Notes: generated by a model not told the origin, from the letters alone. 64,000 bases of DNA from JANNPJ01 sp965200525 (GCA_965200525.1 OZ241368.1:6820001-6884000); one strand, 5' to 3'; shown: positions 16,729 to 26,028, counted from the first letter of the stretch. A program made the numbers and translations.

Positions 16729-18054
16729 TCAGAACTGGATGGGATGCACCAGATCGGCGTAGAACAGCAACGCGGACATCCCGATCAGCAACGACGCGAC
16801 GCCGTAGGCGATCGGCAGGGCCCGGGCCACGTCGACCGGACCGGGGTCGGCCAGACCGCGCACCTTGGCGATCTGCCGGCGCAGCCCCTCCCAGAGCGCC
16901 CCGGCCACGTGCCCGCCGTCCAGCGGCAGCAACGGCACCAGGTTGAAGATGAACAGGGCCAGGTTCAGGGACATGACCAGCGACAGGATGCCGACCAGCC
17001 GGTCGGTGACGGTGGTGGTGACGTCGGGCGGGCTCTTGGCGCTGGCCACCTCGCCGGCCACCCGGCTGACCCCGATGATGCTGATCGGCCCGTTCGGGTC
17101 TCGCTCGCCACTGCCGAACGCCGCCTGGGCGACGCCGACCATCTTCTGCGGGATCCGCAGCACGACGCCGGCGGTCTGGCCCAGGTAGTCGCCGAGGACG
17201 CCGGGCACCGCGGTGATCGACTGCTTCTCGTTGATCGTGGTCGGGGTGACGCCGAGGAACCCGACCCGCTCGGTGAGCCGCTTGCCGTCGGCCCCGACGA
17301 TCGGCTGGTCCTTGTCGTCGAGCACGTACCGGTCGTTGGCCACCGGCGTGACGGCCACGGTCATCGGTGAGCCGTCGCGGACGATGCCCAGCGACACGCT
17401 CTGGCCGGCCGAACCGGCGATCAGCTTGCGCACCGTGTCCCACGAGGACACCGCCCGGCCGTCGAAGGTCTTGATCGTGTCGCCGGGCAGCAGAGCGGCG
17501 GCGGCCGGTGCGGCCTGGTCGGCGGCGGTGCACGTCTGGTCGGCCGGGGCGGTGGCCGGCAGCACGCACTTGGACACGCTGGAGAGCTGGGTCGACTGCT
17601 TGGGCAGGCCGTAGCCGACCATGATCCCGGTGAGCAGCACGACCGCGATGATCAGGTTCATCGTGGGACCGCCGAGCATGATGATCAGCCGCTGCCAGAC
17701 CGGCTTGGCGTAGAACAGCCGGTCCCTGGGGACGTCGCCGATCTCCCGCTGCGACTCGGTCCGGGCCTGCTCGACCATCAGCGACCAGCGACCGGTGGTG
17801 TCGGCCCGCACCGGACGGCCGGGCACCGGCGGGAACATGCCGACCATCCGGACATACCCGCCCAGCGGGATGGCCTTGACCCCGTACTCGGTCTCGCCGA
17901 ACCGCTTCGACCACAGGGTGGGCCCGAAGCCGACCATGTACTGGGTGCACTTGACGCCGAACCGCTTGGCCGGCACCAGGTGGCCGATCTCGTGCAGTGC
18001 GATCGACAGGGCAATGCCCACCACGATCACGAGCACGCCCGCCAGATACGCCAT
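16729..18054 (-). CDS. rseP: Site-2 intramembrane metalloprotease RseP/Rip1
   Basis: Zinc protease that cleaves transmembrane anti-sigma factors and related substrates. The 441-residue protein has the active site HEIGH at residues 21-25 in the first membrane helix, a PDZ domain (about 150-280, including PGDTIKTFDGRAVSSWD), and the second active-site motif LVPLLPLDGGHVAGALWEG with the zinc-ligand Asp. Further membrane segments are at about 110-130 and near the C-terminus. The ATG overlaps the dxr stop (TGATG), so it is coupled. The same order occurs in mycobacteria (Rv2870c-Rv2868c). Confidence 0.95.
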   Translation of the reverse strand: MAYLAGVLVIVVGIALSIALHEIGHLVPAKRFGVKCTQYMVGFGPTLWSKRFGETEYGVKAIPLGGYVRMVGMFPPVPGRPVRADTTGRWSLMVEQARTESQREIGDVPRDRLFYAKPVWQRLIIMLGGPTMNLIIAVVLLTGIMVGYGLPKQSTQLSSVSKCVLPATAPADQTCTAADQAAPAAAALLPGDTIKTFDGRAVSSWDTVRKLIAGSAGQSVSLGIVRDGSPMTVAVTPVANDRYVLDDKDQPIVGADGKRLTERVGFLGVTPTTINEKQSITAVPGVLGDYLGQTAGVVLRIPQKMVGVAQAAFGSGERDPNGPISIIGVSRVAGEVASAKSPPDVTTTVTDRLVGILSLVMSLNLALFIFNLVPLLPLDGGHVAGALWEGLRRQIAKVRGLADPGPVDVARALPIAYGVASLLIGMSALLFYADLVHPIQF

Positions 18055-19259
18055 CAGTGCGCCCCTCCTGAGAGCTCAGAGCCCGGCAGTAACTCGCCGG
18101 CCCGGGTGCGGGCCCAGCGGTCGGCCGACAGCACCGCCTCGACCGTCAACGGACCGGACGGCGGTGCGAGTTCCTCGATCACCCGAGCGACGGTGTCCAC
18201 AATGTGGGTGAACCGGATCCGGCCCGCCAGAAATCCCTCGACGCACACCTCATTTGCCGCGTTGTACACAGCAGGGTACGTGCCGGCGGCCGCCCCGCAC
18301 CGCCGGGCCAGCCCGACGGAGGGGAACGCCTCGTCGTCCAGGGGGCTGAACTCCCAGGTCGCGGCCGTGTTCCAGTCCAATCCACCGATGGCCGCCGGTA
18401 CCCGGTCGGGCCAGCCGAGACCGAGCGCTATCGGCAGTCGCATGTCCGGCGGGGAGCATTGAGCCATGGTTGACCCATCGACGAACTCGACCATGGAGTG
18501 AACGATCGACTGCGGGTGAATCACCACGTCGATCCGGTCGAAACCGATCCCGAACAGCAGGTGGGCCTCGATCACCTCGAGGCCCTTGTTGACCAGGGTG
18601 GCCGAGTTAGTGGTCACCATCGGCCCCATCGACCAGGTCGGATGGTTCAGCGCCTGCTCCGGGGTGACGTCGTCCAGCTGGGACCGGCTCCAGCCCCGGA
18701 ACGGCCCACCACTGGCGGTGAGCACCAGCCGTTTCACCTCGCCGGCGGTGCCGGCCCGCAAGGCCTGGGCCAGGGCCGAGTGCTCGGAGTCGACCGGCAC
18801 GATCTGGCCCGGGCGGGCGGCCGAGGTGACCAGCTCGCCCCCGATGATGAGTGACTCCTTGTTGGCCAGGGCCAGGGTGGAACCGGCGGCCAGCGCGGCC
18901 AGGGTCGGCGCCAGGCCGATCGCCCCGGTGATCCCGTTCAGCACCACGTCGGCCGGCCGCCCGGCCAGTTCGGTGGCCGCGTCCGGGCCGGCCAGCAGCT
19001 CGACCTCCGGCGCGCCCCGGTCTTTCAGGGCCAGCCGGACGGCGTCGGCCGCTGCCGGGTCGCCGACCGCCACCGCCGCGACCCCGAGTTCGGCCGCCTG
19101 GGCCGCGAGCAGCTCGGGTTGAGCGCCACCGGCGGCCAGGGCCACCACCCGGAACCGGTCCGGGTTGCGGCGCACGACGTCGATCGCCTGGGTCCCGATC
19201 GAGCCGGTGGATCCGAGTAGGACGACGTCGCGGCGCTGAGTCTGACTCACACCGGTCAT
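18054..19259 (-). CDS. dxr: 1-deoxy-D-xylulose 5-phosphate reductoisomerase Dxr
   Basis: Second enzyme of the MEP pathway; NADPH- and metal-dependent. 401 residues from ATG 19259. The NADPH-binding loop VVLLGSTGSIGTQAIDVV is near the start. The catalytic segments ALANKESLIIGGELV and PVDSEHSALAQAL, and the flexible-lid region LTASGGPFRGWS and HPTWSMG, are present. A GTG nine codons upstream is in frame but lacks a ribosome site, whereas GGGTGG precedes ATG 19259. First gene of the dxr-rseP-ispG-GNAT group, divergent from a small membrane protein gene. Confidence 0.96.
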   Translation of the reverse strand: MTGVSQTQRRDVVLLGSTGSIGTQAIDVVRRNPDRFRVVALAAGGAQPELLAAQAAELGVAAVAVGDPAAADAVRLALKDRGAPEVELLAGPDAATELAGRPADVVLNGITGAIGLAPTLAALAAGSTLALANKESLIIGGELVTSAARPGQIVPVDSEHSALAQALRAGTAGEVKRLVLTASGGPFRGWSRSQLDDVTPEQALNHPTWSMGPMVTTNSATLVNKGLEVIEAHLLFGIGFDRIDVVIHPQSIVHSMVEFVDGSTMAQCSPPDMRLPIALGLGWPDRVPAAIGGLDWNTAATWEFSPLDDEAFPSVGLARRCGAAAGTYPAVYNAANEVCVEGFLAGRIRFTHIVDTVARVIEELAPPSGPLTVEAVLSADRWARTRAGELLPGSELSGGAH

Positions 19260-19477
19260 TGTCCACCCGTTCACGCCCGTTCCCACCCGGGCGGGTGAGC
19301 GCGGGCCAGTGGGCCAGTGGGCCGCGGGGCCGCCCGGGCCGCCCGGGCCGGTGAGCCAGGTGGGTGACCCGACTGCGGCGAACGGGTTGTCCCCGCGAGC
19401 GTCGATCCGGGCCGAGATCGGCGCTAGTTACTCTCAGCTACCAATCGTCCGAGAACCGTCCTGAATCGAGGATTGCC
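19260..19477. other. Divergent intergenic region with GGGCC-rich short repeats
   Basis: 218 bases separate dxr from the membrane-protein gene. It holds iterated GGGCCAGT units and then GGGCCGCCC units around 19310-19350. No gene was recognised. Promoters for both sides must lie here. Confidence 0.5.
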
Positions 19478-20074
19478 GTGATCGACTCGCCGCACGCCGC
19501 TGCCGCCGGCTTCTCCGACGGTTCCACCCGCCGGGGTGTGCTCGCGGGAGCCGGGGCGGCCCTGGCCGGCGCCGTGGTGTGGACCGTTCTGGTGGTGATC
19601 ACGGGGTACGAGCTGGGCATCGTCGCGGTCGGGATCGGCCTGCTGGTCGGCCTGGCCATGGCCGCGGTCGCCGGGCCCGGCCGCAGCCGGGCCCTGCCGG
19701 TGATCGGGGCGGTGCTGGCGCTGGCCGGCTGCCTGCTCGGCAACCTGTTCAGCGATGCCTACTACTTCGGCCGGCTGGCCGACTGGAGCACCCTGCACAC
19801 GCTGGGTCAGATGATCGTCGACCTGACCCTGGGCCGGAGCATCTTCTCGGCCGGGTTCACGCCGATCGACATGCTGTTCTGGGCCATCGCCGGCTACGAG
19901 GGGTACAAGCTGACCGCCCGCGGCATCGCCCGCAAGGGCATCGGCCAGGCCCGTCCGGCCCCGGCGGCGGCCGCCCGGAACACGCCCTACAACCCGCCGG
20001 CCCCGGCCCGGCACCCGTCGGACTTCTTCACTCCGCCGGCTGCGGACCAGCCCCGCCCTCCTGCCGGCACCTGA
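19478..20074 (+). CDS. Small integral membrane protein, function unknown
   Basis: A 198-residue protein with a hydrophilic N-terminus (about 30 residues) and then three to four membrane helices: GVLAGAGAALAGAVVWTVLV, ELGIVAVGIGLLVGLAMAAV, ALPVIGAVLALAGCLLGNLF and a shorter hydrophobic helix around FTPIDMLFWAIAGYEGYKL. It ends in a cytosolic Ala/Pro-rich tail (PAPAAAARNTPYNPPAPARH). GTG 19478 is chosen because GAGGA lies 5 bases upstream. It resembles actinobacterial four-TM proteins with no assigned function. Convergent with gabD, 24 bases away. Confidence 0.78.
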   Translation: MIDSPHAAAAGFSDGSTRRGVLAGAGAALAGAVVWTVLVVITGYELGIVAVGIGLLVGLAMAAVAGPGRSRALPVIGAVLALAGCLLGNLFSDAYYFGRLADWSTLHTLGQMIVDLTLGRSIFSAGFTPIDMLFWAIAGYEGYKLTARGIARKGIGQARPAPAAAARNTPYNPPAPARHPSDFFTPPAADQPRPPAGT

Positions 20075-20098
20075 GCGCCGGGCCGATCACGGCGGCCC

Positions 20099-21577
20099 TC
20101 AGGGGGCGATGCCGACGTACTTGGTCTCCAGGTACTCCTCGATCCCCTCGGCCCCGCCCTCGCGACCGAACCCGGAGTGCTTGACCCCGCCGAACGGCGC
20201 CGCCGGGTTGGACACCACGCCCTGGTTCAGGCCGACCATCCCGGTCTCCAGCCCCTCGGCGACCGACAGGGCCCGGGACAGGTTCTCGGTGAACACGTAC
20301 GCGACCAGGCCGTACTCGGTGTCGTTGGCCATGGCCAGAGCCTCGTCGTCGGTGCCGAAGGTGACGATCGGGGCGACCGGGCCGAAGATCTCCTCGGCCA
20401 GCATCCGGGTTCCGGGCTCGACCCCGGTGAGCACGGTGGGGGCGTAGAAGTACCCCCGCTCGCCCACCGTCGACCCGCCCACCAGCACCTTGGCGCCGTG
20501 GTCGACGGCGTCGGTGACGAGCTCGCCGACCTTGTCCCGGGTGGCCGCGTCGACCAGCGGGCCGACGTCGACGCCGGGCTCGGTGCCGCGCCCGACGGTG
20601 AGGGCGGCCATCCGCTCGCCGAACCGCCGGGCGAACTCGTCGGCCACCGACTCGTGGACCAGGAACCGGTTGGCCGCCGTGCAGGCCTCGCCCACGTTGC
20701 GCATCTTGGCCAGCATCGCGCCGTCCACCGCCTTGTCCAGGTCGGCATCGGCGAAGACCAGGAACGGGGCGTTGCCGCCGAGCTCCATCGACACCCGCAG
20801 CAACTGCTCGGCCGACTGCTCGACCAGCTTCTGCCCGACCGGGGTGGAACCGGTGAACGACAGCTTGCGCAGCCGGGGGTCGCGGATGATGGGCTCGGAG
20901 ACGGCTCCGGTGCGGGCCGTGGTGATCACGTTGAGCACGCCGCCGGGCAGGCCGGCCTCCTCCAGGATGCCGGCCAGGGCGTACATCGACAGCGGGGTCA
21001 GGTTGGCCGGCTTGACCACCATGGTGCATCCGGCCGCGATCGCCGGGCCGATCTTGCGGGTGCCCATGGCCAGCGGGAAGTTCCACGGCGTGATGAAGAA
21101 GCAGGGCCCGACCGGCTGCTTCAGGGTGAGCAACCGGGTGGCCCCGTTGGGCGCGACCGAGAACCGGCCGCTGATCCGCACCGCCTCCTCGGCGAACCAG
21201 CGGAAGAACTCGGCCGCGTAGACGATCTCCGACTTCGACTCGGCGACGGTCTTGCCCATCTCCAGCGTCATCAGCAGGGCCAGGTCGTCGGCCCGCGCGA
21301 TGATCAGCTCGTAGGCCCGGCGCAGGATCTCGCCCCGCTCGCGGGGCGCCGTGGCGGCCCAGCTCGCCTGGGCGGCCACAGCGGCGTCGAGCGCGGCCGT
21401 GCCGTCGGCGACGTCGCCGTCCGGCACCTGGGCGATCACCTCACCGGTCGAGGGATCCTCGACGTCGACCAGGCCGCCACCGGTGGCCGGCCGCCAGGAA
21501 CCCCCGATGAACAGACCGTTCGGAACGCCACGCAGAACGGCGGTTTCAGGTCCGGTCAGGCTCGCGGCCGCACTCAT
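20099..21577 (-). CDS. gabD: Succinate-semialdehyde dehydrogenase, NAD(P)-dependent
   Basis: Oxidises succinate semialdehyde to succinate, the last step of GABA degradation. The 492-residue ALDH-superfamily protein has the catalytic Glu in VSMELGGNAPFLVFADADLD and the catalytic Cys in RNVGEACTAANRF. The cofactor region TPWNFPLAMGTRKIGPAIAAG and FTGSTPVGQKL, and the C-terminal PFGGVKHSGFGREGG, are intact. ATG 21577 follows GAGGAGT by 7 bases; a TTG further upstream is unsupported. Divergent from gabT across a 130-base shared promoter region. Family membership is certain; substrate specificity is inferred from GabD-like motifs and from gabT next door. Confidence 0.9.
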   Translation of the reverse strand: MSAAASLTGPETAVLRGVPNGLFIGGSWRPATGGGLVDVEDPSTGEVIAQVPDGDVADGTAALDAAVAAQASWAATAPRERGEILRRAYELIIARADDLALLMTLEMGKTVAESKSEIVYAAEFFRWFAEEAVRISGRFSVAPNGATRLLTLKQPVGPCFFITPWNFPLAMGTRKIGPAIAAGCTMVVKPANLTPLSMYALAGILEEAGLPGGVLNVITTARTGAVSEPIIRDPRLRKLSFTGSTPVGQKLVEQSAEQLLRVSMELGGNAPFLVFADADLDKAVDGAMLAKMRNVGEACTAANRFLVHESVADEFARRFGERMAALTVGRGTEPGVDVGPLVDAATRDKVGELVTDAVDHGAKVLVGGSTVGERGYFYAPTVLTGVEPGTRMLAEEIFGPVAPIVTFGTDDEALAMANDTEYGLVAYVFTENLSRALSVAEGLETGMVGLNQGVVSNPAAPFGGVKHSGFGREGGAEGIEEYLETKYVGIAP

Positions 21578-21645
21578 CACGTGACTCCTCAATCAGTTGA
21601 TCAGGGCTACATCTTGTCAGCTAATCGTCTGCGTTAAGCCTAGAT

Positions 21646-21664
21646 GACGACGGAAATCGTCGTC
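21646..21664. promoter_or_regulatory. Palindromic operator candidate between gabD and gabT
   Basis: GACGACG, five bases, then CGTCGTC (21646-21664) is a perfect 7-bp inverted repeat in the divergent gabD-gabT promoter region, between the two starts. One strand reads ACGACGGAAATC, loosely like the AACAACGGAATC motif near the Lrp gene. Confidence 0.45.
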
Positions 21665-21695
21665 CTGCGTATCGTGCCCGAAGTCTCCCGGGACC

Positions 21696-21707
21696 TATGC
21701 TGGCCTC
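21696..21707 (+). promoter_or_regulatory. Leaderless-type -10 of gabT
   Basis: TATGCT at 21696-21701 is followed by six bases and ATG 21708, with no Shine-Dalgarno. It fits a TANNNT -10 with transcription starting at the ATG. Confidence 0.5.
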
Positions 21708-23063
21708 ATGCTGGACACGACGCCAAGCCTCCCCCAGTCTTCCCCGGTGCGCCAACGCCGCGAACTGCTGACCCCGATCCCGGGCCCCCGATCGCTGGAG
21801 CTGGCCGCCCGGCGCAGCGCCGCCGTCGCCTCCGGGGTCGGCAGCGTGATGCCGGTCTACGCGGCCCGCGCGGCCGGCGGCATCGTGGTCGACGTCGACG
21901 GCAACTCCCTGATCGACTTCGGCTCCGGGATCGCGGTGACCACGGTCGGCAACTCCGCCCCCGAGGTGGTGGCCCGGGTCCGGCAGCAGGTCCAGGACTT
22001 CACCCACACCTGCTTCACGGTGACGCCGTACGAGGGCTACATCGAGGTCTGCGAGCAGCTCAACCGGCTCACCCCCGGTGATCACGCCAAGCGATCGGCC
22101 CTGTTCAACTCCGGCGCCGAGGCGGTCGAGAACGCGGTCAAGATCGCCCGCCAGGCCACCGGCCGCGACGCCGTGGTCGTCTTCGACCACGCCTACCACG
22201 GCCGGACCAACCTCACGATGGCCATGACGGCCAAGAACATGCCCTACAAGGACGGCTTCGGCCCGTTCGCGGGCGAGGTCTACCGGGCCCCGATGTCGTA
22301 CCCGTTCCGCGACCCGGCCGGCCTCACCGGGGCCGAGGCCGCGGCCCGGGCCGTGGCCCAGATCGAGAGCCAGGTCGGGGCGGCCAACCTGGCCTGTGTG
22401 GTGATCGAGCCGATCCAGGGCGAGGGCGGTTTCGTCGTCCCGGCCCCGGGCTTCCTGGCTGCCCTGGCCGAATGGTGCACCGCCAACGGCGTGGTGTTCG
22501 TCGCCGACGAGATCCAGACCGGTTTCGCCCGCACCGGTGACCTGTTCGCCTGCGGGTTCGAGGGCGTCGTCCCCGACCTGATCACCACGGCCAAGGGCAT
22601 CGCCGGCGGCCTGCCGCTGTCCGGCGTGACTGGCCGGGCCGAGCTGATGGACGCCGTGCACGGCGGCGGCCTGGGTGGCACCTACACCGGCAACCCGGTG
22701 GCCTGCGCGGCCGCGCTGGGCGCGATCGCCACCATCGAATCCGACGGGCTGGTCGCCACCGCCCGCCGGATCGGCGACCGAGTGCTGCCCGTGCTGCACA
22801 CCCTGGCCGCCGACCACCCGCAGATCGGCGACGTGCGGGGCCGGGGAGCGATGATCGCGATCGAGATCGTCCGGCCCGGCACGCTCACCCCGGACGCCGC
22901 CGAGACCGCCCGGATCAGCGCCGCCTGCCACCGGGCCGGTCTGATCACCCTGACCTGCGGCACGTTCAGCAACGTGCTGCGCCTGCTGCCACCCTTGGTG
23001 ATCGGCGACGACCTGCTCGAAGAGGGCCTCGGCATCCTCGCCGACGCCGTCGCCGGCCGATGA
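21708..23063 (+). CDS. gabT: 4-aminobutyrate aminotransferase
   Basis: PLP enzyme transferring the amino group of GABA to 2-oxoglutarate, giving succinate semialdehyde for the divergent gabD product. The 451-residue class-III aminotransferase has the cofactor-binding NSGAEAVENAVKIAR, the glycine/substrate loop YHGRTN, FVADEIQTGFARTG (Asp267 pairs with the PLP pyridine) and Lys296 in DLITTAKGIAGGLPLSG as the Schiff-base lysine. The GABA-aminotransferase signature FGSGIAVTTVGNSAPEVV is present. The stop overlaps the ATG of the next aminotransferase gene (ATGA). Confidence 0.92.
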   Translation: MLDTTPSLPQSSPVRQRRELLTPIPGPRSLELAARRSAAVASGVGSVMPVYAARAAGGIVVDVDGNSLIDFGSGIAVTTVGNSAPEVVARVRQQVQDFTHTCFTVTPYEGYIEVCEQLNRLTPGDHAKRSALFNSGAEAVENAVKIARQATGRDAVVVFDHAYHGRTNLTMAMTAKNMPYKDGFGPFAGEVYRAPMSYPFRDPAGLTGAEAAARAVAQIESQVGAANLACVVIEPIQGEGGFVVPAPGFLAALAEWCTANGVVFVADEIQTGFARTGDLFACGFEGVVPDLITTAKGIAGGLPLSGVTGRAELMDAVHGGGLGGTYTGNPVACAAALGAIATIESDGLVATARRIGDRVLPVLHTLAADHPQIGDVRGRGAMIAIEIVRPGTLTPDAAETARISAACHRAGLITLTCGTFSNVLRLLPPLVIGDDLLEEGLGILADAVAGR

Positions 23064-24421
23064 CCGCCACGATCACCGCCCGGCTGCCCGAGCTCCAGGC
23101 CGCCGAGCAGGCCCGGTTCGTCGCCGCCCGGCCGCGCTCGGCCGAGCTGGCCGAGCGGGCCCGCCGTCACCTGCCCGGCGGCGTCCCGATGTCGTGGATG
23201 GTCAAGTGGCCGGGCCCGTTCCCGGTGTACGTGACCGAAGCCCTGGGGGCCCACTTCACCTGCGCCGACGGCATCGATCACGTGGACCTGTGCCTGGGCG
23301 ACACCGGCGCCATGTGCGGGCACTCCCCGGCGGCCACGGTCGAGGCGATCCGGCGCCAGGCCGGCCGCGGCATCACCTCGATGCTGCCGACCGAGGACGC
23401 CGCGATCGTGGCCGAGGAGCTGACCCGCCGGTTCGGCCTGCCCCAGTGGCAGTTCACCCTCAGCGCCACCGACGCCAACCGGCACGTGCTGCGCTACGCC
23501 CGGCACCTGACCGGCCGACCGAAGATCGCCGTCATCGACTACTGCTATCACGGCACCGTCGACGAGACCTTCGCGGTGCTCGACGAGCAGGGCCGGACCG
23601 TGGCCCGGCGCGGTGACATCGGGCCGCCGGTGCCGCCCGAGCTGACCACCGTCGTCGTGCCGTTCAACGATCTGGCCGCGATGGAGCAGGCTCTGGCCAC
23701 CGGCGAGATCGCCTGCGTGCTGCTTGAGCCGGCGATGACCAACATCGGCATCGTCCTGCCCGACCCCGGTTACCACCAGGCCTTGCGCGAGCTGGCCACC
23801 CGGTTCGGCACCCTGCTGGTGATCGACGAGACGCACACGCTGTGCGCCGGGCCGGGCGGGTGCACCCAGGCCTGGGGCCTGTCGCCGGACGTCGTGGTGG
23901 TCGGCAAGACCATCGGCGGGGGCATCCCGGCCGCGGCCTTCGGGCTGAGCGCCGACCTGGCCGCGCGGATCGAGGCGTCCATCGACCTGGAGGACGTCGA
24001 CGTCGGCGGGATCGGCGGCACCCTGGCCGGCAACGCGCTGTCGATGGCGGCCGTCCGGGCCACTCTCACCGAGGTGCTGACCGACGACGTCTTCGCCCGG
24101 ATGGACCAGCTGGCCGAGCGCTTCACCGACGGCGTGCAGCAGGTGCTGGACCGGTACGACGTCCCGTGGCACGTGACCCGGCTCGGCTGCCGGGCCGAGT
24201 ACGCATTCGCACCGCACCCGCCTCGCACCGGCGCTGAAGCAGCCGCCGCCGACGATTTCGCCCTCCAGCAGTACCTGCATCTGCAAGCTCTGAACGCCGG
24301 CGTGCTGCTGACGCCGTTCCACAACATGGCACTGATCAGCCCGGCGACCACCGAGGCCGACGTCGACCAGCACACCCGGGCGTTCGAGGCGGCCGTGACC
24401 GCCCTGTTCAGCGGCACCTGA
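23060..24421 (+). CDS. Class-III aminotransferase, glutamate-1-semialdehyde aminomutase-like
   Basis: A 453-residue fold-type-I PLP enzyme. It resembles glutamate-1-semialdehyde 2,1-aminomutases (ERARRHLPGGVPMSWMVKWPG, LCLGDTGAMCGHSPAATVEA) with Asp256 in LLVIDETHTLCAGPGG and Schiff-base Lys283 in VVVVGKTIGGGIPAAAFGL. Yet it lies in an amine-catabolism operon, not with haem genes, so an omega-transaminase role on a polyamine-derived substrate is more likely than tetrapyrrole synthesis. It overlaps gabT by 4 bases and is presumably cotranscribed. The substrate is unknown. Confidence 0.85.
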   Translation: MTATITARLPELQAAEQARFVAARPRSAELAERARRHLPGGVPMSWMVKWPGPFPVYVTEALGAHFTCADGIDHVDLCLGDTGAMCGHSPAATVEAIRRQAGRGITSMLPTEDAAIVAEELTRRFGLPQWQFTLSATDANRHVLRYARHLTGRPKIAVIDYCYHGTVDETFAVLDEQGRTVARRGDIGPPVPPELTTVVVPFNDLAAMEQALATGEIACVLLEPAMTNIGIVLPDPGYHQALRELATRFGTLLVIDETHTLCAGPGGCTQAWGLSPDVVVVGKTIGGGIPAAAFGLSADLAARIEASIDLEDVDVGGIGGTLAGNALSMAAVRATLTEVLTDDVFARMDQLAERFTDGVQQVLDRYDVPWHVTRLGCRAEYAFAPHPPRTGAEAAAADDFALQQYLHLQALNAGVLLTPFHNMALISPATTEADVDQHTRAFEAAVTALFSGT

Positions 24422-24603
24422 GGTCGCCACCGTCAGTCATCAGGCGGTAACTAATAATCCACTCGTAGTGACATCGTAGGGCCGTTCAGGGGATCCCTCC
24501 CGGTACCTGATATGTCATGCTGACGCTCTGCTCCTGAACCGGGCAATCGCCTTCGGGCGGCGGTCACCGGGGGCAACCACCGACGCTCTCCCGGGAGGTG
24601 CCC
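24422..24603 (+). other. Structured-looking leader before the EAL-GAF gene
   Basis: 182 bases without a gene. CGCC-TTCG-GGCG around 24550 is a UUCG-tetraloop hairpin, followed by GGGGGCAACC and a later GGTGCCC, which could pair. This lies just ahead of GGGAGGTG and the GTG start. I considered a c-di-GMP riboswitch but could not match the GEMM core. A promoter for the EAL gene probably lies in the AT-richer stretch near 24440-24520. Confidence 0.35.
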
Positions 24604-26022
24604 GTGCCGAACGCCTCCGCGATACCCCCCGCCCGCGGTGGTGGACTGTCCCGGATCCCGTCCGCGGCCACCCGCTCCGGCTCGGCCGGGGCGCTGTCGG
24701 TGGCGGTGGTCACCGATTCGAGCGAGGCCCTCCGGCGGCTGCAGCAGGCGGCGATCAGCCGGGTCTTGCGCGAGGGCGGCCCGCAGATCGTCTACCAGCC
24801 CCAGATGTCGCTGTCCCGGCTGGTCGTCGACGGGTACGAGGCGCTGGCCCGGTTCCCCGAGACCCCGATGCGGGGCACCGAGCAGTGGTTCTCCCGGGCG
24901 CGCGAGCTCGGGCTCGGCCCCGAACTGGAGGCGGCCGCCCTGGAGGGCGCGCTCCGGCACCGGCACGAGCGCCCGGCCGGCACCACCCTGGCCATCAACC
25001 TCTCCCCCGGCGTGCTGACCAGCAGCGTGGTCGACGCCGTGCTGCCGGACGACCTGACCGGCATCGAGATCGAGCTGACCGAGCACGAGTGGGCTCCCGG
25101 CGGGGGCCGGCTGCGCCGCCGGCTCGACCTGCTGCGCGAACGCGGCGCCCGGATCGCGATCGACGACGTCGGGGTGGCCCACTCCGGGCTGCGCCGGGTG
25201 ATGGACCTGGCCCCGGACCGGATCAAGCTCGACCGGGCCCTGGTGCAGGGAGTTTCGGCCAGTACGGCCAAGGCCGCCCTGATCCGGGCCGTGGTCGACT
25301 TCGCCGAGCACATCGGCGCGGGTGTGGTCGGCGAGGGGGTCGAGACCATCGACGACCTGGAGGCGCTGGCCGAGCTCGACGTCGGCTACGCCCAGGGCTG
25401 GGTGGTGGGGCTGCCCGAGGCCCACTTCGCCGAGGCCGACCCGATCGCGGTCGCCTCCGGCCGGGACTCGCTGAACTCGATGCTGGTCGGCCGGGGCGGC
25501 CACCGGCACACGCCGGCCGACAGCCTGATGACGCCGACCCTGACCCACGACTCGACCGCCGACGTCGAGGAGCTCCTGATCGAGCTGACCACGGTGACCA
25601 GCCTGTCCGAGCTGGGCCTGCTGGCGAGCACCTGCGCCGGCGTCCTGGGTGGGGATCACCTTCTGGTGAGCGTGCTGAGCGACGAGGGCAAGGTACTGCA
25701 GGCGATCCAGAGCTCGCTGACGCCGGAGCCGGGGAGGGTCTTCCACCTGGCCGATTACCCGCTCACCCGGCAGTGCCTGGAGAACCGCACGGTGATGCCG
25801 ATCTACGTCGGGTCCAGCGGCGACGAAATGGAATGGCAGGTTCTCTCCGGCCTCGGCTACGAGGCCGCCCTGCTGGTTCCGGTGATCAGCCGCGACCGGG
25901 TGCTGGGCCTGCTCGAGTGCTACCGCAAGGACTCGACCCCGTGGACCCGGCGCCAGATCCGCTCGGCCCGGACCGTGGCCGCGATGCTCGGACCGGTGCT
26001 GGACGCCACCCTGCCGGACTGA
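24604..26022 (+). CDS. EAL-domain c-di-GMP phosphodiesterase with C-terminal GAF domain
   Basis: A 472-residue soluble signalling protein. The EAL domain (about 40-270) hydrolyses c-di-GMP in the family. Visible elements are QPQMSLSRLVVDGYEALARF (EAL Glu), TLAINLSPGVL (Asn), IEIELTEHEW (Glu), ARIAIDDVGVAHSGLRRV (two Asp), PDRIKLDRALV (Lys) and GVVGEGVETIDDLEAL (Glu). Metal ligands look intact, but loop 6 is DDVGVA instead of DDFGTG, so activity may be altered. A GAF domain (about 325-470, LGLLASTCAGVLGGDHLLVS) could sense a ligand. No membrane segment. GTG 24604 has GGAGG 5 bases upstream. It sits amid polyamine genes. Confidence 0.9.
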   Translation: MPNASAIPPARGGGLSRIPSAATRSGSAGALSVAVVTDSSEALRRLQQAAISRVLREGGPQIVYQPQMSLSRLVVDGYEALARFPETPMRGTEQWFSRARELGLGPELEAAALEGALRHRHERPAGTTLAINLSPGVLTSSVVDAVLPDDLTGIEIELTEHEWAPGGGRLRRRLDLLRERGARIAIDDVGVAHSGLRRVMDLAPDRIKLDRALVQGVSASTAKAALIRAVVDFAEHIGAGVVGEGVETIDDLEALAELDVGYAQGWVVGLPEAHFAEADPIAVASGRDSLNSMLVGRGGHRHTPADSLMTPTLTHDSTADVEELLIELTTVTSLSELGLLASTCAGVLGGDHLLVSVLSDEGKVLQAIQSSLTPEPGRVFHLADYPLTRQCLENRTVMPIYVGSSGDEMEWQVLSGLGYEAALLVPVISRDRVLGLLECYRKDSTPWTRRQIRSARTVAAMLGPVLDATLPD

Positions 26023-26028
26023 ACCCGG

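Noticed and set aside
15442..17370. Plus-strand 642-codon frame opposite ispG and rseP
   Set aside because: Spans the antisense of two well-supported genes and contains no domain.
24540..24603. c-di-GMP (GEMM) riboswitch before the EAL gene
   Set aside because: A UUCG hairpin and GGGCAA fragments are present, but the conserved GEMM core and tetraloop-receptor could not be matched. Kept only as a structured leader.
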